Below, one piece after another: positions 25,461 to 33,642 of a stretch of 42,529 bases of DNA; the first letter of the stretch is position 1; each line of letters begins with the position of its first letter. The stretch comes from Phycisphaeraceae bacterium (GTDB lineage Bacteria; Planctomycetota; Phycisphaerae; Phycisphaerales; UBA1924), in assembly GCA_007693725.1 (NCBI GenBank), contig REDD01000161.1, positions 1-42,529 of the forward strand, read 5' to 3'. A program made the translations under genes and the position numbers. A model generated the notes under the pieces. That model made no database searches, was not told where the DNA came from, and saw only the letters and a list, made by a program, of their open reading frames with translations.

Positions 25461-25877
25461 CTACGCGATGAGACGCAACGCCTGTGCCAGCATGGATTTC
25501 GTCGCATCCGCCGCCGAGACATTCGCCTCGTACGACCGCATCGCCTCCATCGCGTTGATCTCCTCCGTCACGGGGTCGATGTTCGGGTAGTAGACATACC
25601 CCGCGTCCGGGTGGTCACTCGGCTTGGCGTAGGGATTCGTCGGATCCCAGACCTTCCGCGGCTCGGAGTCCGCATCGATCTCGATGGAGTGGACCCGGAC
25701 GCCCTGCGGCGCATCGCGCCCCGCCGGGGCCAGCGTCACGAACCGACGCTTGAACTCCGACGGATTGCCGACCGCATCCAGAATGGTGTCGCGGTTCGCC
25801 AGATTCGCGGCGACAACATCCATGCGGGTGCGCTGGGCGATCATGCCGCTGACCGAGATGTCCAAGCTGCCGTACAT
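25461..25877 (-). CDS. flgC: Proximal rod protein FlgC
   Basis: The 138-residue protein has the rod N-terminal helix (LDISVSGMIAQRTRMDVVAANLANRDTI), the middle segment with GYVYYPNIDPVTEEINAMEAMRSYEANVSA, and the C-terminal helix ATKSMLAQALRLIA, a good match to FlgC. The last codons contain a sigma-54 promoter for fliE. It follows flgB after 58 bases. Confidence 0.96.
   Translation of the reverse strand: MYGSLDISVSGMIAQRTRMDVVAANLANRDTILDAVGNPSEFKRRFVTLAPAGRDAPQGVRVHSIEIDADSEPRKVWDPTNPYAKPSDHPDAGYVYYPNIDPVTEEINAMEAMRSYEANVSAADATKSMLAQALRLIA
25475..25489 (-). promoter_or_regulatory. Sigma-54 promoter inside the end of flgC, for fliE-fliF-
   Basis: The minus strand reads TGGCACAGGCGTTGC (25489-25475) with C before it, matching TGGCAYR-N4-TTGC at every fixed position. 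It occupies the final codons of flgC (the L-A-Q-A-L part), again using TTG for Leu. The predicted start is about 45 bases ahead of the fliE ATG. Confidence 0.75.
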
Positions 25878-25935
25878 GATTTCCTCACTCTATCCATGCC
25901 CGGAATGGGTCCGGGCCGTTCCGAACAATGGCAAA

Positions 25936-26376
25936 TTACAGGCGTTCACGGATGGCCGTGTTGAGGATGTCCACGCGAGACCGCAGCAACTCCGTCGCGA
26001 CCCGGAAGACCCCCGCATTCTCGACCAGATCCTGCATCGTTCTCTCAAGGTCTCGGTTGTTTCGATCGTGATAGAGAATCCCCTGCCCCGAGGCGCGAGG
26101 ACGAAGTTGCAGTCTCCCCCGCCCATCCTGCGCGACTTCGCGGGAGGAGGTGATGTTCAGATCCCCGCGGTGGCCGCCGAAGCGGGTCCGCCGACGGTCG
26201 ATCGCCTCCCCGAGCTGCCGCTGGAACGAGCGGGGATCGACATCCACGGGCTCGTAGTTCGGCGTGTTCAGGTTGGCGATGTTGTGCGTGATCAGCGCGT
26301 GACGCTGCGCGGCGAACTGGATCGTCGCCTGCAGCGAGGGTAGAGAGTCCGCATTGGTGACCTGAGCGATGAACAT
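25936..26376 (-). CDS. flgB: Proximal rod protein FlgB
   Basis: ATG at 26376 gives 146 residues starting MFIAQVTNADSLPSLQATIQ; an in-frame ATG 81 bases upstream lies inside the preceding regulator gene and would add unconserved residues. It shows the flagellar rod signature FAAQRHALITHNIANLNTPNYEPVDVDPRSFQ and the C-terminal helix FRVATELLRSRVDILNTAIRERL. The ribosome site (GGGAG, 10 bases away) is weak. It opens the structural part of the locus, after the regulator genes. Confidence 0.94.
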   Translation of the reverse strand: MFIAQVTNADSLPSLQATIQFAAQRHALITHNIANLNTPNYEPVDVDPRSFQRQLGEAIDRRRTRFGGHRGDLNITSSREVAQDGRGRLQLRPRASGQGILYHDRNNRDLERTMQDLVENAGVFRVATELLRSRVDILNTAIRERL

Positions 26377-26420
26377 GGCCGGACAACTCCCGCAAACGGC
26401 GCGCCGTTCCGCCCCAGACC

Positions 26421-27866
26421 TCAGAGGGTCTCGGCGACGAGCTGCATTTCCTTCCACTTCTTGAGCTTCAATCCGAGGGTCCGGACACCGATCCCCAGCG
26501 CGTGCGCGGTCTTCTGGCGGTGCCCGCCGAAGTGTTCGAGCGTCTGGACGATGACCTCCCGCTCGATGTCCGCAAGCGGACGCGGGGATTCCCCCGCCGC
26601 CGACCCGTTGGAGGACGCCTCGGGGCGCGTCTGCACGGGCTTGGGCTCACGGACCGAGTCGCTCCGAACGCCGTGGAGCCACGGCCCGATCAGATCCGCT
26701 CGGATGATGCCGCCGGTCGCCAGCACGACCGCACGCTCACAGAGGTTCTGCAGCTCGCGGACATTGCCCGGCCAGCGATAGGCCATCAGCAGGGAGATCG
26801 CCTCGGGGGTCAGTTCCAGCGGCTCGCGCCCGTCGCGGAGACACGCCTGCTCGACAAAGTGGGGCGCGAGCATGGCGACATCCGCGATGCGCTCACGCAG
26901 CGGCGGGAGATGGACCGGAAGCACATTCAGACGGAAGAACAGATCCTGCCGGAAAGATCCCCGCGCCGCTTCCTCCACGAGATCCCGATTCGTCGTGGCC
27001 ACCACACGAACATCCACACCGATCGTCACCGAAGACCCGACGCGCTCGAACGCCCGCTCCTGCAACACACGAAGCAGCTTGGCCTGGATCTGGGGCTTGA
27101 TCTCCGAGATTTCGTCAAGAAGCAGCGTGCCGCGGTTGGCAAGCTCGAAGCGACCCTTCCGCAGCTTCTCCGCGCCCGTGAACGAACCCCGCTCGTGACC
27201 GAACAACTCCGACTCAAGGAGCGCTTCGCTCATGGCGGCACAGTTCACCGCCAGAAACGGCTCCGGAGCCCGCGGACTGAGATCGTGGATGGCCCGCGCG
27301 ACAACCTCTTTGCCCGTGCCCGATTCGCCCGAGATCAGCACCGTGCCGTGCGAGCCCGCGATCGCCGGGAGTCGCTCCTTGACGATCTTCATCGCCTCGG
27401 ACTGCCCGATCAGGCGATCGAGCCCCATGGGCTGATCATCCTCATTCGATTGCGAGGACCGCGAGGGTGTGGAGCGACGGAACACCTCGTTGTCGCGCTT
27501 GAGCCGTGCGTGCTCGATCGCTCGCTTCACGGCGATCAGCAGCTCATCACCCTCGAACGGCTTGGTGATGTAGTCGTAGGCGCCCAGCTTGAGCGCCTGC
27601 ACGGCGGTATCAATCGTGCCGTAGGCGGTCATCAGAATGATCGGCAGATCGTCGTCGATCTCCCGGATCTTCCGGATGAGTTCGATGCCGGAAAGACCGG
27701 GCATCTTCAGATCCGTCACGACGACATCCGGTCGCTTTCGCGCGATCGCTTCGAGTGCGGATGCCCCGTCCGGCGCTGTCACGACGCTGAAACCCGGACG
27801 CTGGAGCGTGACCGCAATCGAGTCGCGCAGCATCTCTTTGTCGTCGACAACCAGAACCGTGTTCAT
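26421..27866 (-). CDS. Sigma-54-dependent response regulator (FlgR/NtrC type)
   Basis: The 481-residue protein has a receiver domain 1-120 with phosphoacceptor D52 (VVVTDLKMPG) and K102. An AAA+ sigma-54 interaction domain spans about 148-395 (Walker A GESGTGKE at 180-187, Walker B LLLDEI at 248-253, R-finger area FRQDLFFRLNVLPV). A Fis-type helix-turn-helix sits at about 435-475 (HRQKTAHALGIGVRTLGLKLKK). The sigma-54 contact loop reads GSFTGA (227-232) rather than GAFTGA, a conservative variant. It is presumably the activator of the sigma-54 sites found before fliE, fliK and flgE, comparable to FlgR of epsilonproteobacteria. The start overlaps the stop of the kinase gene by 4 bases. Confidence 0.95.
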   Translation of the reverse strand: MNTVLVVDDKEMLRDSIAVTLQRPGFSVVTAPDGASALEAIARKRPDVVVTDLKMPGLSGIELIRKIREIDDDLPIILMTAYGTIDTAVQALKLGAYDYITKPFEGDELLIAVKRAIEHARLKRDNEVFRRSTPSRSSQSNEDDQPMGLDRLIGQSEAMKIVKERLPAIAGSHGTVLISGESGTGKEVVARAIHDLSPRAPEPFLAVNCAAMSEALLESELFGHERGSFTGAEKLRKGRFELANRGTLLLDEISEIKPQIQAKLLRVLQERAFERVGSSVTIGVDVRVVATTNRDLVEEAARGSFRQDLFFRLNVLPVHLPPLRERIADVAMLAPHFVEQACLRDGREPLELTPEAISLLMAYRWPGNVRELQNLCERAVVLATGGIIRADLIGPWLHGVRSDSVREPKPVQTRPEASSNGSAAGESPRPLADIEREVIVQTLEHFGGHRQKTAHALGIGVRTLGLKLKKWKEMQLVAETL

Positions 27867-28861
27867 GTGACCTCTCCGTCGATGAGCGGGGCGGAATGTC
27901 CCGGTGTTTCCGATGTGTGTGGCAGCAACAGATCGACCACAGCGCCGCCGAGTGAGCGGTCGTGCGGTGCGAGTGTTTCTTCGTTGTCCTCGCCGATCAG
28001 AATCCGCCCGGAGTGCGCGTCGAGGATGCGATGCACGATGGCAAGACCCAGCCCGGTTCCCGCCTCACGAGTCGTGAAGAAGGGGTTGAACATCCGCGAA
28101 CGGATCTCGGGCGCGATCCCAGCACCCGAATCGGCGATCCGAAACGCCAGCATCCGCTGCCGGCGTGCATCTTCCGCGAGCACATGCCGCTCAACGAGCG
28201 ACAGCCGGACCACCCCCCCACCGCCGGAAGACTCGCCCGCCGCCTCGATCGCGTTGCGGATGATGTTCACCAGCGCCTGATGAAACAGCGACCGATCCGC
28301 GGTGATCACCCGATCGTCATCCTCGAAGAACGCATCGTCGATCGTGATGCCCATCGACCGCGCGACCGGAGCGCAGGACTCCGCCGCCTCGGAGAAGAGT
28401 TCGTGCGCGGAGCAATCCGCCAGCCGCGGCCGGATCTCGCGCGAGAAGCTCAGAACATCACCGACAACCGCATTCAGCCGATCCACTGCGCGGGCAATCT
28501 TCGTCGCCGTGGACTTCTCCTCCGGAAGATCCGCCAGATCCTCCACCAGCATCGACGCGTACAGCTTGATCGACCCCAACGGGTTCCGGATCTCGTGCGC
28601 GATGCCCGCGGCCATCTCGCCCAGCGCTGCAAGCTCCTGCGCCCGCCTGAGCCGTCCCTTGGTCTCGCTCAACTCACCCTGAAGACGCGACACCTCCGCA
28701 CCCAGCATCGCGTGAGTTTCCTGAAGGCGCACCGCCGTCTCGTTGAAGGCGCTCATCAACTCCGCGAGGTCTTCCGGAGAGATCCGAGCCAGATCCTCCT
28801 GATTCGTGCTCGCGAGAGGAAGCACCGCCGGATCGACATGGGTCGCAGTGGCGCTGTTCAT
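27863..28861 (-). CDS. Soluble sensor histidine kinase (FlgS/AtoS type)
   Basis: The 332-residue protein has no transmembrane segment. The N-terminal ~80 residues form a helical/coiled-coil input part. The dimerisation domain has the phosphoacceptor H89 in ALGEMAAGIAHEIRNPLGSIKL. The ATPase domain has the N box ALVNIIRNAIEAAGE (N203), the G1 box RIADSGAGI and the G2 box AGTGLGLAIVHRIL. It should phosphorylate the overlapping response regulator. A cytoplasmic kinase resembles FlgS and FleS, which sense the state of flagellar assembly rather than an external ligand. Its start overlaps the preceding flgN-like gene by 4 bases. Confidence 0.94.
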   Translation of the reverse strand: MNSATATHVDPAVLPLASTNQEDLARISPEDLAELMSAFNETAVRLQETHAMLGAEVSRLQGELSETKGRLRRAQELAALGEMAAGIAHEIRNPLGSIKLYASMLVEDLADLPEEKSTATKIARAVDRLNAVVGDVLSFSREIRPRLADCSAHELFSEAAESCAPVARSMGITIDDAFFEDDDRVITADRSLFHQALVNIIRNAIEAAGESSGGGGVVRLSLVERHVLAEDARRQRMLAFRIADSGAGIAPEIRSRMFNPFFTTREAGTGLGLAIVHRILDAHSGRILIGEDNEETLAPHDRSLGGAVVDLLLPHTSETPGHSAPLIDGEVT

Positions 28862-29361
28862 CCGGTTCGATCCTGAAACCGGGGTGTCGTCGACTTCGAC
28901 GAGGGCTGATTCGAGTAGGCGTTCGTCGCCCGCTGCGAGCGATCAATCGAGGCCAGATCCTTCGCCGCCGCATCACGCATCGCCGCGAGACGATGATGGT
29001 CCGCCTCATCACGCTGAACGATCTTCCGCATCAGCTCGCCCAGGCGCTCCAGGCGAGGCCGCAGTGTTTCCCGGTGCTGCTGCGGCAGCGTCGGCTCCAG
29101 AGCGGACCACTGCGAGGTGAACGGGTCGAGGTCCGCGGCGTGAGCCGTGATCCGGTCGACCAGCCCCTGACGCTCCCCGAGCACCCCCAGCAGGGCATCG
29201 TGATCCCCCGACTCGATCAGATCGGCCTGGCGTTGAGCGAGCTCGTCGAGCCGCTCGTACAGCGCGATCGCATCATCGAGCAGCCGAGCCAGCCGAGGCG
29301 CCCAGACCTCGGGGTCGGTGTGCGCGGAAACGCCGGACTGTGGGCTGCGTGCGGGGGTCAT
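28858..29361 (-). CDS. FlgN-like flagellar export chaperone
   Basis: ATG at 29361 gives 167 residues; a GTG at 29394 in frame is an alternative. The protein is mostly helical, with LARLLDDAIALYERLDELAQRQADLIESGDHDALLGVLGERQGLVDRI resembling the FlgN family pattern (a first helix, a -E-G/S-D- turn, and an ExQ-L helix). FlgN proteins escort hook-junction subunits. The gene leads the kinase-regulator pair with 4-base overlaps throughout, so all three form one translationally coupled unit. The C-terminal tail (Ser/Gln/Thr-rich) is unrelated. The family call is from pattern and context. Confidence 0.7.
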   Translation of the reverse strand: MTPARSPQSGVSAHTDPEVWAPRLARLLDDAIALYERLDELAQRQADLIESGDHDALLGVLGERQGLVDRITAHAADLDPFTSQWSALEPTLPQQHRETLRPRLERLGELMRKIVQRDEADHHRLAAMRDAAAKDLASIDRSQRATNAYSNQPSSKSTTPRFQDRTG

Positions 29362-29471
29362 CCTTGACCAATCCTGATTTTGGCGCGGCTCCACCGCGCG
29401 GTGTATGCCGATTGTTTCGGGCGACTCATGCCGGATGGTTCAGTTTTTGCGCGAAACCGTGGCCCAGCCGC

Positions 29472-31979
29472 TCAACCGGCGGTGGCCGCGGTCGTCCCCC
29501 GACTCCGGAGTTCGAACGACGACTCCAGCCACTGCTCCCAATGACGACGCGACATCGGGGTGTCCGCGTTCAGCCAGGCATCGTTCGGGATCTCCGCCAG
29601 GCGTGCCCGAGCCCGCTCGTGCGCCGTCGCCGCCTCCCGCCACTTCCCGAGCGCCACATAGCAGTTCACGATCTGGACCATCGCCACAAGGGAGGAGGGG
29701 TCGTCGGCGTACCGCTGGGCCGCCGCGTCGTAGTACCGGATGGCCTCCTCCAGCAGGCGCTCGCTCCGGGCCGGATCATCCGCATGGTGAAGCGCGAGGT
29801 CGTAGGCACAATCCCCCCGGAAAAACATCGAATTCCGCAGCATGGTCCGTTCGATCGGCGTCTGGACCTTCGAATCCTGCGTTGAGAGCGCCGCCCGGAC
29901 CAGATCGTACTGAGCCAGGGCCTGCTCGAGACGCTCCGTGCGGGCATCGAACATGATCCGACGCTCGGACTGCGGCATCGCCTCACGCAACCGCTCCCCC
30001 GCCTCCGCCGCCGCGAGACGATTCGACTCCGCCAGATTGAACAGGAACGAAGGCGAAGATTCGAGATCCGGGAATCGCGCCCGCGCCTCGCTCAGACGCC
30101 GAATCGCCTCGGGGTACCGAGCGGTCCGCCGATACAGGTTCGCCAGTTCAAGAAGCCCCTGCCGGAACTCCGGAGCATTCGGCTCGAACGGCTCCCCGCT
30201 GATCACATACAGCAGCCGCTGCTCCGCACGCGCCAGCGAATCCGCATCGCCCAGCAGGATGTAGCAATGCGCGAGCGGGATGTACGAGCGGTACGCCTCG
30301 ACCGAGCGCGGATGCTCGTCGATGATCCCCTCGTAGATCTTGATCGCGTCCATGTACTGACCGCGCGCCTTCAGCGTCCCGGCGTGTCGATACTGCCCCT
30401 CAAGCGCTCTGGGATCATTGTGCCGCGCCTGCACATACTCATTGAACAACTCCGCGGCACGGGCCAGATCGCCCGACTTCTCGGCGCACTCCGCCGCCAT
30501 CCACAACGCCGAGGCGGACAACTCCGGATCGGACAGCACCGTCGCGCGAGCGTGAGCCGCAGCGAACCGCGAAGCATCCGCATAATGCCGACGGGCATGC
30601 TCCAGCGTGATCGGATCCGTCTCACGGAGAATGATCGCCCCCTCGGAAGTCCGAGGCACCTCGGCGAGCAGTCGATCGCCCATCGCGCGATGCACCGCCG
30701 CGAGGCGCGCATGCACCTGCGCGGGCATCTGCCCATCCCGGTAGCACGCGGCGCTGAGACGCGCATATTCCAGCGCCGTTTCAAAGTCCCCACGCTCGAA
30801 ACGCTCGTCGTGACGCTCCCCCAGCGAAAACTCGATCTGATCCGCCCCGAGATCCGGCGGCAGCCGCCCCGCCCTCAGTCGATCCACCACCGCCCGGTAC
30901 GAGCTCTGCGCGATGTCGTGATGACCAAGCTCGGCGTTGATCTCTCCGAGCGCCAGATACGCCCGGGCCCCGGCGTCCGACTGCGGGAACCGCGTCGTCA
31001 CGATCGTGAACTGATCCCGCGCCTGCTCATACTCGCCCCGGATACGCAGCGCGCTACCCTGAAGCAGCGCCGCCTCGGCGACAAGAGGATCGGTATCCAG
31101 CAGAACGCCCAGCGCACGCTGCGCCTGCGTGTAGGCGTCATCGAACCTCCCGACATCGAGATACGCAGCCCCCAGGATCAGCAGCAGCTCCGCGCCCTGA
31201 CGCATGTCGTTCTCGGGCAGCCGTTGCAACTCCGGAAGCACCCGACGCATCGCATCCTCGGGATAGCCCGCCTGAAGCGAGAGCCGCGCCTCCCGAGCAA
31301 CGAGCCACCGCCGACCCGCATCGTCGAGCGTCGGATCCTTGTGCAGCTCCGCCAGCAGATCCGAGGCGAGCGCACGATCACGCGCCCTCGCATCATGCGC
31401 AAGACCCGCCTCGATCACACGCCGGAAGATCTCCCGCCGCTGGTTCGCCGCCTGATCCGAAAGCAGTCGCGCCTCGCTCAGCGCCTCATCCGCTCGGCCC
31501 AGCCGCAACAGGGTGTCCGCGTTCCTGTACAGACGCACATCTCCGAAGCTGGCCCCGAAGCGCCGCGCCTGCTCGTAGTTGCTCAGAATCTGCTCGTTGT
31601 TGGCCCGAAGATCGAGATTCCGGTCCCGCTGATCCAGGTACAGGGTGTCCGCCCGGAGCGTGTAGAAGTACGCCAGCGTGTCCGGATGAATCTCCGGATC
31701 CTGCATGTACGAGAGGATCGGCCCGTTCAGGATCGCCTTGGCCTCCTCGTACTCCTCAGCGCCCAGCAGCACCGCCACCGACTCCAACGCGGCATCAATG
31801 TCCACCGGGGCCGATGTCCGGACCCACATGAACACCCCCATCAACAGCAGCAGGATCGCGCCGAGCACCGTCGGGATCTGCCAAAGGTCGCGCAGACCCC
31901 GCAGACGCGACGCACTCTCCGCCGCTTGCTCACCCGCCGCCTCGGGCGCTTCCACTGGCTGTTGTCCGGACTTCTTCAC
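29472..31979 (-). CDS. Large membrane-anchored TPR protein
   Basis: The 835-residue protein begins at GTG with a short charged cytoplasmic head, one membrane span at about 37-53 (VLGAILLLLMGVFMWV) and then a long region made of tetratricopeptide-like helical pairs, for example LLRLGRADEALSEARLLSDQA, LNVGRFDDAYTQAQRALG-like, GEYEQARDQFTIVTTRFPQSDAGARAYLALGEI, TGDLARAAELFNEYVQARHND-like and GKWREAATAHERARARL. Such proteins are common scaffolds in planctomycete envelopes. Its partner is unknown. It is encoded after the RDD protein gene (78-base gap) and before the flgN-like gene on the same strand, so it may join the upstream signalling group or the flagellar group. I cannot choose between them. 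Confidence 0.85.
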   Translation of the reverse strand: MKKSGQQPVEAPEAAGEQAAESASRLRGLRDLWQIPTVLGAILLLLMGVFMWVRTSAPVDIDAALESVAVLLGAEEYEEAKAILNGPILSYMQDPEIHPDTLAYFYTLRADTLYLDQRDRNLDLRANNEQILSNYEQARRFGASFGDVRLYRNADTLLRLGRADEALSEARLLSDQAANQRREIFRRVIEAGLAHDARARDRALASDLLAELHKDPTLDDAGRRWLVAREARLSLQAGYPEDAMRRVLPELQRLPENDMRQGAELLLILGAAYLDVGRFDDAYTQAQRALGVLLDTDPLVAEAALLQGSALRIRGEYEQARDQFTIVTTRFPQSDAGARAYLALGEINAELGHHDIAQSSYRAVVDRLRAGRLPPDLGADQIEFSLGERHDERFERGDFETALEYARLSAACYRDGQMPAQVHARLAAVHRAMGDRLLAEVPRTSEGAIILRETDPITLEHARRHYADASRFAAAHARATVLSDPELSASALWMAAECAEKSGDLARAAELFNEYVQARHNDPRALEGQYRHAGTLKARGQYMDAIKIYEGIIDEHPRSVEAYRSYIPLAHCYILLGDADSLARAEQRLLYVISGEPFEPNAPEFRQGLLELANLYRRTARYPEAIRRLSEARARFPDLESSPSFLFNLAESNRLAAAEAGERLREAMPQSERRIMFDARTERLEQALAQYDLVRAALSTQDSKVQTPIERTMLRNSMFFRGDCAYDLALHHADDPARSERLLEEAIRYYDAAAQRYADDPSSLVAMVQIVNCYVALGKWREAATAHERARARLAEIPNDAWLNADTPMSRRHWEQWLESSFELRSRGTTAATAG

Positions 31980-32057
31980 AAGACCACCAAAATCGGGGGC
32001 GCAAGAATCACAACGACTCTGACCTGATCTCTGGTGCTTATCGGGGAGACACCCGGA

Positions 32058-33614
32058 TCAAGGTGAATCAGAACCCCCCGAACCCGACTCCGCCTCGCTC
32101 TCCGGGGGCGGCTCGCTCTCCGGGGGGATCTTCACCACCACCCGCGTCGCGAAAGACCCGGGATTCGGTGCGTACGGGGCGAGCACCGTCAGCAGCGCCA
32201 ACGGCGGGCACAGAATCTTCGCCGCGTTCCGACCCAGCGACTGCACCAGCGACGGGTTGCCCCCATCGTGCGAAACCGTCCGGCAGCGGCAGATCCACTT
32301 GCCCAGGGTCCGCCCGGCGAAGGCCTCGCTCAGCGCCGCATGCGGAATCGTGACCACAGCAAGCACCAGCAGCACCCCGACCACCCCATCGATCCACTTC
32401 TCCGCCCCCCAGACGGGGAGCACCCCCGAATCAAGGGCCATGCCCAGAGCGAGCCCCGGAGCCAGATCGATCATCGCGGCGACCGTCCTCCGAGCAGGAG
32501 GGGCCAGCGCCGTCTTCTCGGGAATCGCGAAGGTGCTCTCGTGCCGCGAGCCCGGGCGTGCGATGAAGATCACCGCCGTCAGAAAGATCGACGCCAGCAC
32601 CAGCATCAGCAGTTGAACATCCTCCGCGGTCACCGGCCCCACGACGGTCGCGGGCGCGGCTTGGCGAAGGATCCTCCCGTCCAGCCCCACCGCCGCGATG
32701 ATCGGCGGCCCCGGCTCACCCTCCGGCGCATCCCACGCAAGCACGATCGCGTTGCCGAGACCGAAGGCGCGAAACTCCCCGGGGATCCCCGACAGCCGCG
32801 CCCGCGTGATGGGGCTCTCCGAGCGCACGGCATCAATCCTGACCTCATCCGGACTCTCCCCGCGAGCGATCGCGAAGATCTGGTCATCGACCACGAGCAC
32901 CCGCTCGGCATCCGACGGAAACGCCAGCAGACGGCTGTTCCACTGTCCCGGCGAGGTGGCCTCCCCGCCCGGCGTGTACTGATGGATCCACGCCTCGCTG
33001 GTGCCGGGCGTGTGCGCGAGGATGGCGGGGCGCCCGGTGATCGGCAGGAGCGTCAGCGTGGCATCGTCGCCCAGGTCGTCCGGGAGTCGGGCCTGCCGCC
33101 ACTCCCCACGCTCGAAGAGGAGCATGCGGAGGTCCCGGTCGTGCTCGATCAGAACCGCCGGTATGGGGGTATTGACGATCCCGACGAGCCGCCCCGGCCC
33201 CTCGATCGGGGGAAGCGCCCGCGGCCCACGGATGACGGTCTGAGTCGGGGTCACCGCGTGCGCCTCGAAGCGCCGCACGGCCCGCAGGATGCGCGACGGG
33301 GTGCCCGAGGCGTCCTCCGAACCGGCCCGCTCGGACTCGAACGGCGCGTAGACCGCGAGGAGTTCCATGCCGCGCGCGCTGATCGCCTGCGGCAGCGGCT
33401 CCAGCGCGATCCCGGGGCGGATCGAGCCGATCGGATCCTCACGCAGCATCAGGAGCAGCGCGGGGCTCTCATCCGATCGACGCGTGACGAACCACGCGCC
33501 CGAGGACGAACCCGCCCCCAGATGCGACAACGCGATGGCCGGGTCCGCACACAGCAGGAACAGCACGCTCGCGAGCAAAATCAGGGGATGGCGCTGACGG
33601 GAGAATTGCTTCAC
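32058..33614 (-). CDS. RDD-family membrane protein with large extracytoplasmic N-domain
   Basis: The 518-residue protein (GTG start) has a signal peptide at about 8-28 (LILLASVLFLLCADPAIA). A ~300-residue extracytoplasmic domain with strand-rich repeats follows (RPAILAHTPGTSEAWIHQY, DAERVLVVDDQIFAIARGE, NAIVLAWDAPEGEPGPPIIAAVG), suggesting a beta-propeller. A span lies at about 333-352. The RDD domain at about 370-495 has ARRTVAAMIDLAPG, where R and D give the family its name, and AFAGRTLGKWICRCRTV. RDD proteins are usually 150-250 residues, and some act in ion transport. The tail is Pro/Glu/Ser-rich. It lies between the kinase gene and the TPR gene. Confidence 0.8.
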   Translation of the reverse strand: MKQFSRQRHPLILLASVLFLLCADPAIALSHLGAGSSSGAWFVTRRSDESPALLLMLREDPIGSIRPGIALEPLPQAISARGMELLAVYAPFESERAGSEDASGTPSRILRAVRRFEAHAVTPTQTVIRGPRALPPIEGPGRLVGIVNTPIPAVLIEHDRDLRMLLFERGEWRQARLPDDLGDDATLTLLPITGRPAILAHTPGTSEAWIHQYTPGGEATSPGQWNSRLLAFPSDAERVLVVDDQIFAIARGESPDEVRIDAVRSESPITRARLSGIPGEFRAFGLGNAIVLAWDAPEGEPGPPIIAAVGLDGRILRQAAPATVVGPVTAEDVQLLMLVLASIFLTAVIFIARPGSRHESTFAIPEKTALAPPARRTVAAMIDLAPGLALGMALDSGVLPVWGAEKWIDGVVGVLLVLAVVTIPHAALSEAFAGRTLGKWICRCRTVSHDGGNPSLVQSLGRNAAKILCPPLALLTVLAPYAPNPGSFATRVVVKIPPESEPPPESEAESGSGGSDSP

Positions 33615-33642
33615 GCACCCATCGTACTTGACCGCGACCGAA

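Noticed and set aside
26392-26406. Sigma-54-like CGGCGCGCCGTTTGC before flgB
   Set aside because: GG-N10-GC spacing fits, but the predicted start would leave only about 5 bases before the flgB ATG and the site overlaps its ribosome-binding sequence.
25936-26457. Longer flgB start at 26457
   Set aside because: The extra 27 residues overlap the regulator gene, are Arg-rich and unlike FlgB N-termini; MFIAQV at 26376 is the natural start.
29383-29399. GCGCGG-CTCCA-CCGCGC hairpin upstream of the flgN-like gene
   Set aside because: A 6-bp GC stem without a T-run in either useful direction is expected often by chance in this composition.
32037-32044. CCCGATAA -10-like word upstream of the TPR gene
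   Set aside because: No TGAAG/TAAAG-type -35 at 15 bases (the sequence there is CACCT), so it is probably chance.
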